DNA of 13,931 nucleotides from an uncultured Armatimonadota bacterium (GCA_937875395.1 CALNCU010000123.1:1-13931), one strand, 5' to 3'; positions 7,195-13,848 are shown, counted from the first letter of the stretch. Numbers and translations are program-made. Notes: a model not told the origin generated them from the sequence alone.

Positions 7195-7223
7195 TTGACG
7201 CAAAAAGATCAGCCCGTTATAAT
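7195..7223 (+). promoter_or_regulatory. Consensus promoter of the LCP-family gene
   Basis: TTGACG (7195-7200), a 17-bp spacer and a perfect TATAAT (7218-7223). Transcription from here would begin near 7230, inside the long open frame that starts at 7087, so it supports the start at 7321 with a leader of about 90 nt. Confidence 0.8.
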
Positions 7224-7320
7224 TGAGCGGTTGGCTGCCCATTTATCTGCCGCCGTGCCGCAGAGATTAGAGCCTGCACTTATTCAAATCATACAGCTTT
7301 TATATTTGAGACAAGATAAT

Positions 7321-8286
7321 ATGCAAAAGACCCGCCGCAAGGTAAGGATTAATTTCACAAAGCTCTCCAAGTCTTTAATTCTGCTCTTTTTAGCCGTATT
7401 TGGATGCATCTTCAGCTACTACGTTGCTGCCTCGCCGACTATGCGGGCCGGGATTGGGATTCTGCTCACCCGCGGCTACAGCCCCCAAAAAGCCTTCGCA
7501 GGCAAAGACAGCGTAGATATCCTCCTCCTTGGCCGTGACTTTGACCGTAATGAGCACGGACAGGTGGTACACACCCGCGGACGCACGGATGCCATTATGC
7601 TCGCCCGGTTCAACTTCAGGGAGCGCACGGCAAACATCCTTTCCATTCCAAGAGACACCCTTGTCCGCATCCCCGGCTACGGCGGGCGCAGGAGAATAAA
7701 CTCTGCCAACGCGCTCGGCGGGCCGGAACTTACCGCAGCCACCGTCTCCCAGCTTTTGGGGATAGATCCTGACAGGTATATCCTGGTCAACCTGCAGGGC
7801 TTTGAAAAGGCGATTGATGCCATGGGCGGCCTTATAATAAACGTAGACAAACAGATGGACTATGATGACAACTGGGGCAACCTGCATATACACCTTAAAC
7901 CGGGGCGGCAGAAGCTCACCGGAAACCAGGCCATGGGGTTTGTACGCTACAGAAAGAGCAAAGACGGAGATGCTGAGACAGATTTTGTAAGAATCAGCCG
8001 CCAGCAGGAGTTCATGAAATCCGCAAAAAAGCGGCTGTGCTGCCGTTCCACCCTTATGCGGGCGCCCATGATCCTGGATATCATCCGCAAAGATGTGCAG
8101 AGCAATCTCTCGTCCGGCCAGCAGCTCTGCCTGCTGCATTTCATAAAAAAACTCTCCAAACAGAACGGCATAAGGATGGAAACACTCCCGGCGCTTGAAG
8201 ACGGCGGGAACTATGTACACATGGATCCAAATGCCACAAGGGAGCTTGTCCGCCAGATGTTTCCAAGTAAAACCGCTTCGCTCTAA
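7321..8286 (+). CDS. LytR-CpsA-Psr (LCP) family cell-envelope protein
   Basis: A 321-residue protein anchored by one membrane segment (about 17-37) after a basic N-terminus, with the catalytic domain outside. LCP proteins transfer lipid-linked glycopolymers to peptidoglycan or related acceptors. Motifs: VDILLLGRD (65-73), TRGRTDAIML (D90), SIPRDT (R111, D112), RRINSA (124-129), a D-x-Y-x-x-V strand (151-156), AMGG (167-170), GNQAMGFVRYR (201-211) and DFVRISRQQEF (221-231). The usual catalytic Arg and Asp residues look intact. The frame is open back to 7087, but those 78 residues contain a consensus promoter and resemble no LCP N-terminus. At 7321 the basic-hydrophobic anchor begins directly. 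The ribosome-binding site there is weak. No glycopolymer gene is near. Confidence 0.92.
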   Translation: MQKTRRKVRINFTKLSKSLILLFLAVFGCIFSYYVAASPTMRAGIGILLTRGYSPQKAFAGKDSVDILLLGRDFDRNEHGQVVHTRGRTDAIMLARFNFRERTANILSIPRDTLVRIPGYGGRRRINSANALGGPELTAATVSQLLGIDPDRYILVNLQGFEKAIDAMGGLIINVDKQMDYDDNWGNLHIHLKPGRQKLTGNQAMGFVRYRKSKDGDAETDFVRISRQQEFMKSAKKRLCCRSTLMRAPMILDIIRKDVQSNLSSGQQLCLLHFIKKLSKQNGIRMETLPALEDGGNYVHMDPNATRELVRQMFPSKTASL

Positions 8287-8388
8287 CGCACATATCCGCC
8301 TTATTCAGAGGCTCGCCTCATACAATATGCAACCCTCCGCACCCCTTCTAACGCCAGCGGGGCATCTGAATATTTATCATCAATATCC

Positions 8389-8418
8389 TTGATATTTATA
8401 GGGATGTTTTGTTATACT
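8389..8418 (+). promoter_or_regulatory. Promoter and possible operator of the DUF4870-like gene
   Basis: TTGATA (8389-8394), an 18-bp spacer and TATACT (8413-8418), with a TGT making the -10 extended. The -35 lies within an inverted repeat, AATATC/GATATT (8382-8387 and 8391-8396). The octamer ATATTTAT occurs at 8370 and 8392, 22 bp apart. Together these look like a possible repressor site, which is inferred. Confidence 0.6.
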
Positions 8419-8493
8419 TGCCAGGAGTAAAGAAGAAGATTGCACACCGCACCCGCAGACGCAAATATTGTATTTTGGAGTACTACTGGCAAG

Positions 8494-8865
8494 ATGGATG
8501 ATTACGGTAAATCCAGCACCGGTTTAGATGAAAACATTGTTGCAGCAGCATCATATATATGTATAGCCGGCCCAATTCTTCTCTTCTGGATTGAAAAAAG
8601 AAGCGCTTTTGTAAAGTTTCATGCCCTTCAATCCATGCTTGGATTTGCCCTGCTGGGTATACTATGGCTGCTTATAAAGCTGGTTCATGGAATATGGTTC
8701 CTGTGGTGGGCGCCCGGTCTGCTTGCCCTTTATTTCAGCATATCCATGATGTACCGGGCTTACTATGGCGAGACGTATAAAATCCCCGTCATCGGCCCGC
8801 TGGCACTTAGACATGTCTATGACACAAACCCCGAAATAGCCGAATCTGAAGCCAATGGCGTGTAA
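8494..8865 (+). CDS. Small DUF4870/Tic20-like membrane protein
   Basis: A 123-residue membrane protein with three predicted transmembrane segments (about 14-34, 47-64 and 67-88). The N-terminal LDENIVAAASYICIAGPILLFWIEK and the FVKFHALQS motif (39-47) are typical of DUF4870-type proteins, distant relatives of Tic20, whose function in bacteria is not established. I chose the ATG at 8494. The frame is open from a TTG at 8440, but the promoter -10 ends at 8418, which would leave that TTG almost no leader. The GGAG at 8477-8480 is somewhat far from the ATG, so the start is not certain. No terminator is evident downstream. Confidence 0.82.
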   Translation: MDDYGKSSTGLDENIVAAASYICIAGPILLFWIEKRSAFVKFHALQSMLGFALLGILWLLIKLVHGIWFLWWAPGLLALYFSISMMYRAYYGETYKIPVIGPLALRHVYDTNPEIAESEANGV

Positions 8866-8894
8866 ATTAATTACAGGGGGCAGGCAATACAACG

Positions 8895-8926
8895 CCCGCA
8901 GAGCACTTTAGTACGCCGCTGACGGA
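8895..8926 (+). repeat. Possible degenerate copy of the hairpin module
   Basis: This stretch keeps CCGCAGAG, TACGCCGCTG and a final CGGAG in the same order and spacing as the intact modules at 9079 and 12723, but the outer and tip stems are lost. It reads as a decayed third module upstream of element I, or as chance similarity. Confidence 0.35.
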
Positions 8927-8984
8927 GCTTAAGGTGGGCACAGAGCCCCATTATCTATGGGATAACGATGTTTGCCGGAGCAAG

Positions 8985-9185
8985 AGGCATCATCCCCCGG
9001 GGCGATACTTCGGTCGCAGAGCCGGAGGCGCCGCTGCCGAAGCACGGTTGTGAAGGGATATCAATCCCCGGGGCGATACTTCGGTCGCAGAGTGCAAAGC
9101 ACGCCGCTGCCGAAGTCTGGTTGACATCAAAAACTTTTTGGCGGAGTGCTGAAACCCGCCGACAAGACTAATATGGAGTTCTCTG
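8985..9185 (+). repeat. Composite structured element, copy I (leader of the histidine kinase gene)
   Basis: It fills most of the 323-bp gap before the kinase gene. Module A (9008-9042) and module B (9079-9115) are tandem, 71 nt apart. Each starts at CTTCGG and ends at CCGAAG, and shares 14 bases at both ends. Each folds as outer stem CTTCG/CGAAG, a GTC bulge, GCAG/CTGC, then a tip: GCC/GGC with a GGA loop in A, GTGC/GCAC with an AAA loop in B. A conserved tail with ACATCA and AACTTTTTGG follows. A second hairpin, GGCGG (9140-9144) and CCGCC (9156-9160), comes next, then TAATATGG and GTTCTCTG (9178-9185), ending four bases before the kinase ATG. A second copy lies at 12653-12823. No known riboswitch core is recognisable. 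A cis-acting leader RNA or a structured mobile repeat are the two readings. Confidence 0.8.
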
Positions 9186-9188
9186 TCT

Positions 9189-10940
9189 ATGAAATCCTAT
9201 CAAAACACGCTCTCTCAGCCGGAACTCTGCCTTATACGGCAGATAAGCGCCCTTGCCTCTGCCGCAAGCAGCCTTGATGAGCTTTTGCAGGCCATTCTTG
9301 ACAAGGTGATTGTATCAGTAGATGCCAACAGGGGATTTGTAGCCCTTGTAGATTTTGACCGCGGAGAACTTCTTATCAAATGCAGTGCCGGCGAGGGTTG
9401 GGATGCAGAAAAGATGCACCAGCGCCTTCAGTTGCATGCCAGCGAGCAGAAGGGAATAACTACCTTTGTTGCAGCAACCGGCAAGCCGCACTGCACCGGA
9501 GATGTCAGCAAAGACCCCTACTATATAAAGTATTTTGATGATGTTGCAAGCGAACTTGCAGTACCCATTGTAGACGCCTACGGACGGACAAGAGGCGTTA
9601 TAAACGTAGAAAGCCCAAAGAAGAACGCTTTTCTGGAACACCACGAGGCGCTTCTTCTGGCGCTTGCAAACATAGCAAGCCTGGGATTCTCTATAGACGA
9701 CCATCGCAGCAGGGAACGCGCATTTGTGGAAATAGGCACAGAACTGGCCGCAAGCCCGGATATACCAGTGCTGCTTTCAAGGGTAATACGGGTAGCCGCC
9801 GAGGTACTGCGCTTTGAAGACTGCTCCGTCTTTCTTCTGGATAAAGACCGCCACACGCTGGTGCTTGAGGCTTCAAGCAGTCCCTTAAAGGATGAGGTGG
9901 GCGATGCATCTTACCGTTTGGGCGAAGGACTTACCGGCTGGATTGCAGAGCACGGGCAGCCCATACGCACTACAGACCCCAGAAACGATCCGCGATGGCG
10001 GGGGCTCTACCGCGAAGTGCCCACGGATGATATGGCTGCATACCTGGGAGTGCCCATAGAGAGCCGGGATGGCATAATAGGCGTGCTCAGAGTGCTTCGC
10101 AGAAAGACCAGGTTCCCCTGGTTTCAACACAGTTTCACAACGGAAGATGAAAGCGTGCTTGCAAGTATAGCAAGCCAGGTAGGTTCCATGGTGCAAAACC
10201 TCCGCCTTATGGATAGAGTGGTGGGCGCAGAGCGCATGGCCGCCTGGGGAGAGATGTCCGCCCGTTCCGCCCACATGATGGGCAACCGAATTTTTGCCAT
10301 AAAGGGCGATCTGAACGAGCTGGACTACCAGTTGCTTCAACCAGAGGACAACCGTGAGGATTATCGGGGCCTGGTGGAGAGCGTAAGAGGGGGCGTCTCC
10401 AGGCTTGAAGAGATGCTGCAAGAGTTCCGCGACTTCGTTTTGGCAACTCAGCTCTCCCTTCTGGAGCAGGATACAAACCAGATGGTGAAGGAATCCGTAA
10501 AAGAGTTCTTCCCAAAAAGATCAAAAGTACGCCTTGAAGCCATCTACACAACAGAGCTGCCCAAAGTGCAGGCAGATTCGGGCAAGCTTAAAAGATGTTT
10601 TGCAGAGCTTATAGAAAACGCCGTAAGTTTTCAGCTTGACGGAGGGCTTCTGCGAGTAAGCACCGGGCTGGCAGCCGCAAAAGAGGCGCAGGAACTCTGC
10701 GGGCTCTCTCCAAAGCGAAAATACATAAAAATAGAGTTTTCAGATGCCGGGCCGGGCGTTCCAGATGATGATAAAGAGAAGATATTCAACCCGTTCTTTA
10801 CGTCCAGAGCAAAAGGAATGGGGCTTGGGCTCTCCATTGTAAAGGGAATAATAGAAGCGCACCGCGGCCGGATTTGCGAGGCGGGAACCCTGGGCATGGG
10901 GGCCAGGTTTATCATCTTTCTACCGGCAACCGGTCTTTAA
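9189..10940 (+). CDS. GAF-GAF sensor histidine kinase
   Basis: A 583-residue soluble kinase with no membrane segment, so it senses a cytoplasmic signal. GAF domain 1 covers about 12-168 and GAF domain 2 about 174-338. A helical dimerisation region follows, with the likely phospho-acceptor H362 in SARSAHMMGNRIFAIKGDL. This H-box is atypical: the usual HE-x-x-NP is replaced by HMMGNR. The ATPase domain is complete: N-box ELIENAVSF (N477), G1 box FSDAGPGVPD (D519, G521, G523), F-box IFNPFFTSR (532-540) and G2 box GMGLGLSIVKG (543-553). GGAG (9175-9178) gives the start. It is followed 25 bp later by a receiver-only regulator, presumably its partner. The signal bound by the GAF domains cannot be read from sequence. 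Confidence 0.93.
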   Translation: MKSYQNTLSQPELCLIRQISALASAASSLDELLQAILDKVIVSVDANRGFVALVDFDRGELLIKCSAGEGWDAEKMHQRLQLHASEQKGITTFVAATGKPHCTGDVSKDPYYIKYFDDVASELAVPIVDAYGRTRGVINVESPKKNAFLEHHEALLLALANIASLGFSIDDHRSRERAFVEIGTELAASPDIPVLLSRVIRVAAEVLRFEDCSVFLLDKDRHTLVLEASSSPLKDEVGDASYRLGEGLTGWIAEHGQPIRTTDPRNDPRWRGLYREVPTDDMAAYLGVPIESRDGIIGVLRVLRRKTRFPWFQHSFTTEDESVLASIASQVGSMVQNLRLMDRVVGAERMAAWGEMSARSAHMMGNRIFAIKGDLNELDYQLLQPEDNREDYRGLVESVRGGVSRLEEMLQEFRDFVLATQLSLLEQDTNQMVKESVKEFFPKRSKVRLEAIYTTELPKVQADSGKLKRCFAELIENAVSFQLDGGLLRVSTGLAAAKEAQELCGLSPKRKYIKIEFSDAGPGVPDDDKEKIFNPFFTSRAKGMGLGLSIVKGIIEAHRGRICEAGTLGMGARFIIFLPATGL

Positions 10941-10965
10941 GTAAAACATCACAGGAGGTGCAAAT

Positions 10966-11409
10966 TTGTGCAGAGTCCTTATTGTAGATGATGAAGAATC
11001 CGTACGCGCGGCAATTGAACGCCGCTTAAAAAGAGACGGCCTGAACGTGCATGCTGCTGCAGGCGAATCTGATGCCATAGAAAAGATTATGGGAGCAGAA
11101 AAGCCCTATGACGTGGTAATGACGGATATGGTAATGGAAAACCCGGACAGCGGCTTAAACGTTCTTAAAGCCGCCATGGAAGCGGATATCTTTACCGAAG
11201 TCATTATTCTTACTGCATACGGCAACATTGCAAATGCCGTAGAGAGCATGAAGCGGGGGGCGTTTGATTATGTAGAAAAGAACATCCCCGGCATAGATGT
11301 GTACGACCTTATGAGCATAAAGATTGCCCAGGCGATTGAACGCCGGCAATCCTCTATGATTACCGTAAGAAGGATAGACCAGTTTGCCCGCACGCATGAA
11401 GAAGGCTAG
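10966..11409 (+). CDS. Single-domain response regulator (CheY/NtrC-type receiver)
   Basis: A 147-residue receiver domain: acidic pair D8/D9, phospho-acceptor D54 in VMTDMVM, T83 in LTAYG and K105 in DYVEK. No DNA-binding or enzymatic output domain follows, only a short helical tail (about 115-147). It therefore acts through protein contacts, as an intermediate in a phosphorelay, or as a phosphate sink. The start is TTG at 10966-10968, six bases after a strong AGGAGGTG (10952-10959). The overlapping GTG is out of frame. It is clearly cotranscribed with the upstream kinase. Confidence 0.93.
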   Translation: MCRVLIVDDEESVRAAIERRLKRDGLNVHAAAGESDAIEKIMGAEKPYDVVMTDMVMENPDSGLNVLKAAMEADIFTEVIILTAYGNIANAVESMKRGAFDYVEKNIPGIDVYDLMSIKIAQAIERRQSSMITVRRIDQFARTHEEG

Positions 11410-11412
11410 GCA

Positions 11413-11431
11413 GGACGGTCTACAGCCGTCC
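11413..11431. terminator. Hairpin between convergent response-regulator and greA genes
   Basis: GGACGG (11413-11418) and CCGTCC (11426-11431) form a 6-bp stem with a seven-base loop, four bases after the response-regulator stop codon. Neither strand has a clear T-tract after it, so it is a weak or Rho-assisted terminator, or a 3'-end stabiliser. Confidence 0.45.
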
Positions 11432-11448
11432 CGCAGACACCGTTAAAA

Positions 11449-11925
11449 CTACTCTACAGAGACTATCTCATACTCAAGAGTGCCAGCCGGAGTGGTTACA
11501 GAGATAGTCTCGCCCGCCCTGCGGTCAAGGAGCGCGGCCCCCACGGCAGACTCGTAAGAGATCTTCCCTTCTGAAGGATCTGCTTCCGGCGGGCCCACAA
11601 TTACGTATTCATCCTCGCAGCCGTCCTCTATATCCCTCACTTTTACCCTGGAGCCGAACCCTACGCATCCATCCTCTGCATCACGCTCTATAACGGTGCA
11701 GTAGTCAAGGATGTCTTTAAGCTGCATAATCCGCGCCTCAAGGAAGCCCTGCTCGCGTTTTGCATCGTGATAGTCAAAGTTCTCGCTCAGGTCGCCAAGG
11801 GCGGTGGCCTCCCTGATTCTGTCTACTACTGCCGGCCGCCGAACCTTTATTATATCGTCCAGTTCCTTCTGTACTGCATTATAGCCCTGACAGGTAAGCA
11901 CAATTCCCTTGTTTTTATAATCCAT
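11449..11925 (-). CDS. greA: Transcription elongation factor GreA
   Basis: Rescues backtracked RNA polymerase by promoting cleavage of the 3' end of the nascent RNA through the secondary channel. The 158-residue length is exactly that of the family. The coiled-coil tip carries the acidic pair in ATALGDLSEN (D45, E48), followed by YHDAKREQGFLEARI (52-66). The C-terminal FKBP-like domain has SYESAVGAALL and TPAGTLEYEIVSV. The start is set at the ATG of 11923-11925, after GGGAGAAGG. The frame is open 30 residues further upstream, but those residues are not GreA-like and overlap the promoter. It is alone on this strand and convergent with the two-component genes. Confidence 0.96.
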   Translation of the reverse strand: MDYKNKGIVLTCQGYNAVQKELDDIIKVRRPAVVDRIREATALGDLSENFDYHDAKREQGFLEARIMQLKDILDYCTVIERDAEDGCVGFGSRVKVRDIEDGCEDEYVIVGPPEADPSEGKISYESAVGAALLDRRAGETISVTTPAGTLEYEIVSVE

Positions 11926-11976
11926 AGCCTTCTCCCAAATCAGTAAAATGCTGCCCATCGGCATAATTGAAACCAT

Positions 11977-11985
11977 ATTGTACCA
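11977..11985 (-). promoter_or_regulatory. Extended -10 promoter of greA
   Basis: On the minus strand TGG directly precedes TACAAT (11977-11982), an extended -10. The -35 position has no match to consensus. The leader would be about 45 nt. Confidence 0.55.
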
Positions 11986-12107
11986 TAACGTAAACCACCG
12001 GAAAAGCCCCGGCATAAATTGGGGTGGCCGGAGATACTTTTATCCTCGTTTCGTAAGTATTCAGCCGGGGGTAACAATAACAAAAAGCTTGAGGAGGATA
12101 CAGAATT

Positions 12108-12638
12108 ATGTCTCCTGTTGTCAGACGCGGCACCGCGCCCTGGGTGTGGGTGCTTATTGTGCTTGCAGCAATTCTTCTTGTCTTTGTGATATGGTTTGCC
12201 ATTGCAGCCCAGAGCCCCAGAGAGACTGTGGTAGTTCCGGGCGGCAGCCAGGAAACAACGCCGCCAACCACCACCGGGCCTGCTCCATCGCAGCCCGCGC
12301 CGGCAGAACAACAGCCGGGAACCAATGTGAACATCTACGTAAGCAAAGATCATAAGCAACCCAATGTGATAGTGGTGCCAAAGGGCGGGCAGACTCCGCA
12401 ATCTACAAACAACATGCAGCAAGTGAACCTGCCGGGCGAACTGCAATATGACAATGCCCAGTGGAAGGTTACAAGGCAGGTCGTGGCAGGAGATAATACA
12501 AACCTTAAGGATTCCGGCGACAGCGCAGGCGGCAGAACCATCTACGTAGAACAGAATGCCCAAAAGCCTTATGATCACATATACCTGGAAACCGAATCAG
12601 GGAGCGGAATATTCTTAAGGTACAACAGGAGCAGCTAG
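12108..12638 (+). CDS. Membrane-anchored protein of unknown function
   Basis: A 176-residue protein with a strong GAGGAGGA ribosome-binding site just upstream (12091-12098). Residues 11-34 form one transmembrane helix preceded by basic residues (RR at 6-7), which predicts N-in topology with the rest outside. Residues 36-72 are a low-complexity linker rich in Pro, Thr, Gln and Gly. The C-terminal part (about 73-174) is small and beta-rich, and ends with an aromatic pattern, PYDHIYLETESGSGIFLRYN (154-173), that looks like a conserved fold core. I do not recognise the domain. The build suggests an exported ligand-binding or structural module held at the membrane. It diverges from greA and is followed directly by composite element II. 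Confidence 0.82.
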   Translation: MSPVVRRGTAPWVWVLIVLAAILLVFVIWFAIAAQSPRETVVVPGGSQETTPPTTTGPAPSQPAPAEQQPGTNVNIYVSKDHKQPNVIVVPKGGQTPQSTNNMQQVNLPGELQYDNAQWKVTRQVVAGDNTNLKDSGDSAGGRTIYVEQNAQKPYDHIYLETESGSGIFLRYNRSS

Positions 12639-12652
12639 GTGTAAACTTAAAT

Positions 12653-12823
12653 ATGTCCCGGATACTCCGGCCGCAGAGCCGGAGGCGCTGCCGAAGCGAG
12701 GGGCATAACCCCCGGGATAATACTTCGGTCGCAGAGTGCAAAGCACGCCGCTGCCGAAGCACTGTTAAACATCATAACTTTTTGGGTGAAGTAGCAGCCT
12801 CTCACCTAATGATGGGTTCTCTG
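12653..12823 (+). repeat. Composite structured element, copy II (orphan)
   Basis: Same order and orientation as copy I. Module C (12665-12696) is the GCC/GGC-tip type, with one change in the outer stem and a three-base deletion. Module D (12723-12759) is the GTGC/GCAC-tip type and matches module B at all 37 positions. The tail has ACATCA and AACTTTTTGG. The second hairpin, GGTGA (12785-12789) and TCACC (12802-12806), differs from GGCGG/CCGCC of copy I at two pairs, both compensated. TAATGATGG and GTTCTCTG (12816-12823) end the similarity. Here no gene follows on the plus strand, as the next gene is cysK on the other strand. It is therefore a 3' UTR element, an independent small RNA, or a transposed copy. 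Confidence 0.8.
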
Positions 12824-12846
12824 AGGGATGGATGTTTGAAATGAGG

Positions 12847-12870
12847 CGGGAGGGCCGCCCCGCCCTCCCG
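12847..12870. terminator. Strong GC hairpin at the end of cysK
   Basis: CGGGAGGGC (12847-12855) and GCCCTCCCG (12862-12870) form a perfect 9-bp stem with a six-base loop, 12 bases after the cysK stop codon on the minus strand. The sequence after it (CCTCATTTC) is only slightly T-rich, so termination may be inefficient. It separates cysK from element II. Confidence 0.6.
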
Positions 12871-12881
12871 GGAAGGATGAT

Positions 12882-13808
12882 TTATTCAGAGAACAAGGGG
12901 GTGCTAAGGTACCGCTCGCCGGTATCCGGGAGAATAACGACTATAAGCTTGTCCCGCATCTCCTCTCGGCGGGCAACCTCTATTGCAGCCCACACAGCCG
13001 CGCCGGAAGAGATTCCGCAAAGAATCCCCTCTTCCCGTGCCAGACGGCGGGCGGTTGAGAAGGCATCTTCGGCGGCCACCTGCATAACTTCATCTATAAG
13101 CTCACTTTTGTAAACTTTGGGGATAAAACCTGCGCCTATACCCTGAAGCTTGTGCGGGCCGGGTTTGCCGCCGGAGAGCACGGGAGATTCCGACGGCTCT
13201 ACGGCCACCGCCTTGAACTCCGGCTTCTTTGGCTTTATATACTCCGCTATCCCCGTAATTGTGCCGCCGGTGCCCACGCCGCACACCACAATATCTACAG
13301 CTCCGCCGGTATCTTCCCATATCTCCGGGCCGGTTGTCTTGTAGTGCGCCCTGGGGTTTGCCGGGTTATCAAACTGCATGGGGATAAAGGCGCTTGGAAG
13401 GTTCTTGGCAAGTTGATTGGCTTTATCTATGGCGCCGCACATACCCTCTGCGCCGGGGGTGAGCACTACTTCTGCGCCATAAGCCTTAAGCAGGTTTCTG
13501 CGTTCAATGCTCATGGTCTCCGGCATGGTGAGGATAAGCCGGTAGCCCAGTGCCGCGCACACAAGCGCAAGGCCCACGCCGGTGTTTCCGCTTGTGGGTT
13601 CTATTATAACCGTGCCTTCGCCCACCAGCCCGCGCTCTGCGGCATCCTTCATCATGCTTACCGCAACTCTGTCTTTAATGCTCCCGCCGGGATTAAAAGA
13701 TTCTACCTTTGCGGCAATCCGGGCAAAGGTATCCCCCGGAACCTTGTTTAGGTAGACAAGGGGCGTGCCGCCCACCAGTTCAATTATGTTCTTTGCTATT
13801 CTTGCCAT
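12882..13808 (-). CDS. cysK: Cysteine synthase (O-acetylserine sulfhydrylase)
   Basis: PLP enzyme that makes L-cysteine from O-acetylserine and sulfide. The 308-residue length is typical. Motifs: GGTPLVYL (13-20), NPGGSIKDR with the PLP lysine K45, PTSGNTG (71-77) for the substrate carboxylate, GVGTGGTITG (177-186) for the PLP phosphate, GISSGA with S268 near the pyridine nitrogen, and PDTGERYLST (294-303). CysM and cystathionine beta-synthase-type paralogues share the fold. The PTSGNTG and GERYLST patterns favour CysK. GGAGG lies about 10 bases before the ATG. No sulfur-assimilation partner gene is adjacent. Confidence 0.95.
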   Translation of the reverse strand: MARIAKNIIELVGGTPLVYLNKVPGDTFARIAAKVESFNPGGSIKDRVAVSMMKDAAERGLVGEGTVIIEPTSGNTGVGLALVCAALGYRLILTMPETMSIERRNLLKAYGAEVVLTPGAEGMCGAIDKANQLAKNLPSAFIPMQFDNPANPRAHYKTTGPEIWEDTGGAVDIVVCGVGTGGTITGIAEYIKPKKPEFKAVAVEPSESPVLSGGKPGPHKLQGIGAGFIPKVYKSELIDEVMQVAAEDAFSTARRLAREEGILCGISSGAAVWAAIEVARREEMRDKLIVVILPDTGERYLSTPLFSE

Positions 13809-13848
13809 TTAAAATTTTCCTCCCGGCTTCCATGCACATATACACTTA

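Noticed and set aside
7390..8220. 276-codon open frame on the minus strand
   Set aside because: It is antisense to the LCP domain, whose family motifs are clear on the plus strand.
8985..9120. CRISPR array
   Set aside because: Only two imperfect modules per locus, with internal hairpins and unequal spacing (71 and 58 nt), and no cas genes.
9121..9126. TTGACA as -35 box of a kinase promoter
   Set aside because: No -10-like sequence lies 16-19 bp downstream (GAGTGC). The hexamer belongs to the conserved tail of the element and reads TTAAACA in copy II.
8968..9171. Short open frame through copy I (and a like one at 12653-12844 in copy II)
   Set aside because: Both follow the hairpin repeats in frame. 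Length changes between modules and the lack of ribosome-binding sites indicate RNA or DNA structure, not protein.
8985..9185. c-di-GMP-I (GEMM) riboswitch
   Set aside because: CGCAGAG and the final CTGCCGAAG recall parts of GEMM, and tandem arrangement is common there. But the GGCAAACC segment and the GNRA-capped hairpin are missing from all modules, so the core is absent.
12653..12823. Integron attC site or gene-cassette boundary
   Set aside because: GTTAAAC at 12764 fits the GTTRRRY core, but the matching site in copy I (GTTGACA) does not, and no paired inverse core or integrase is present.
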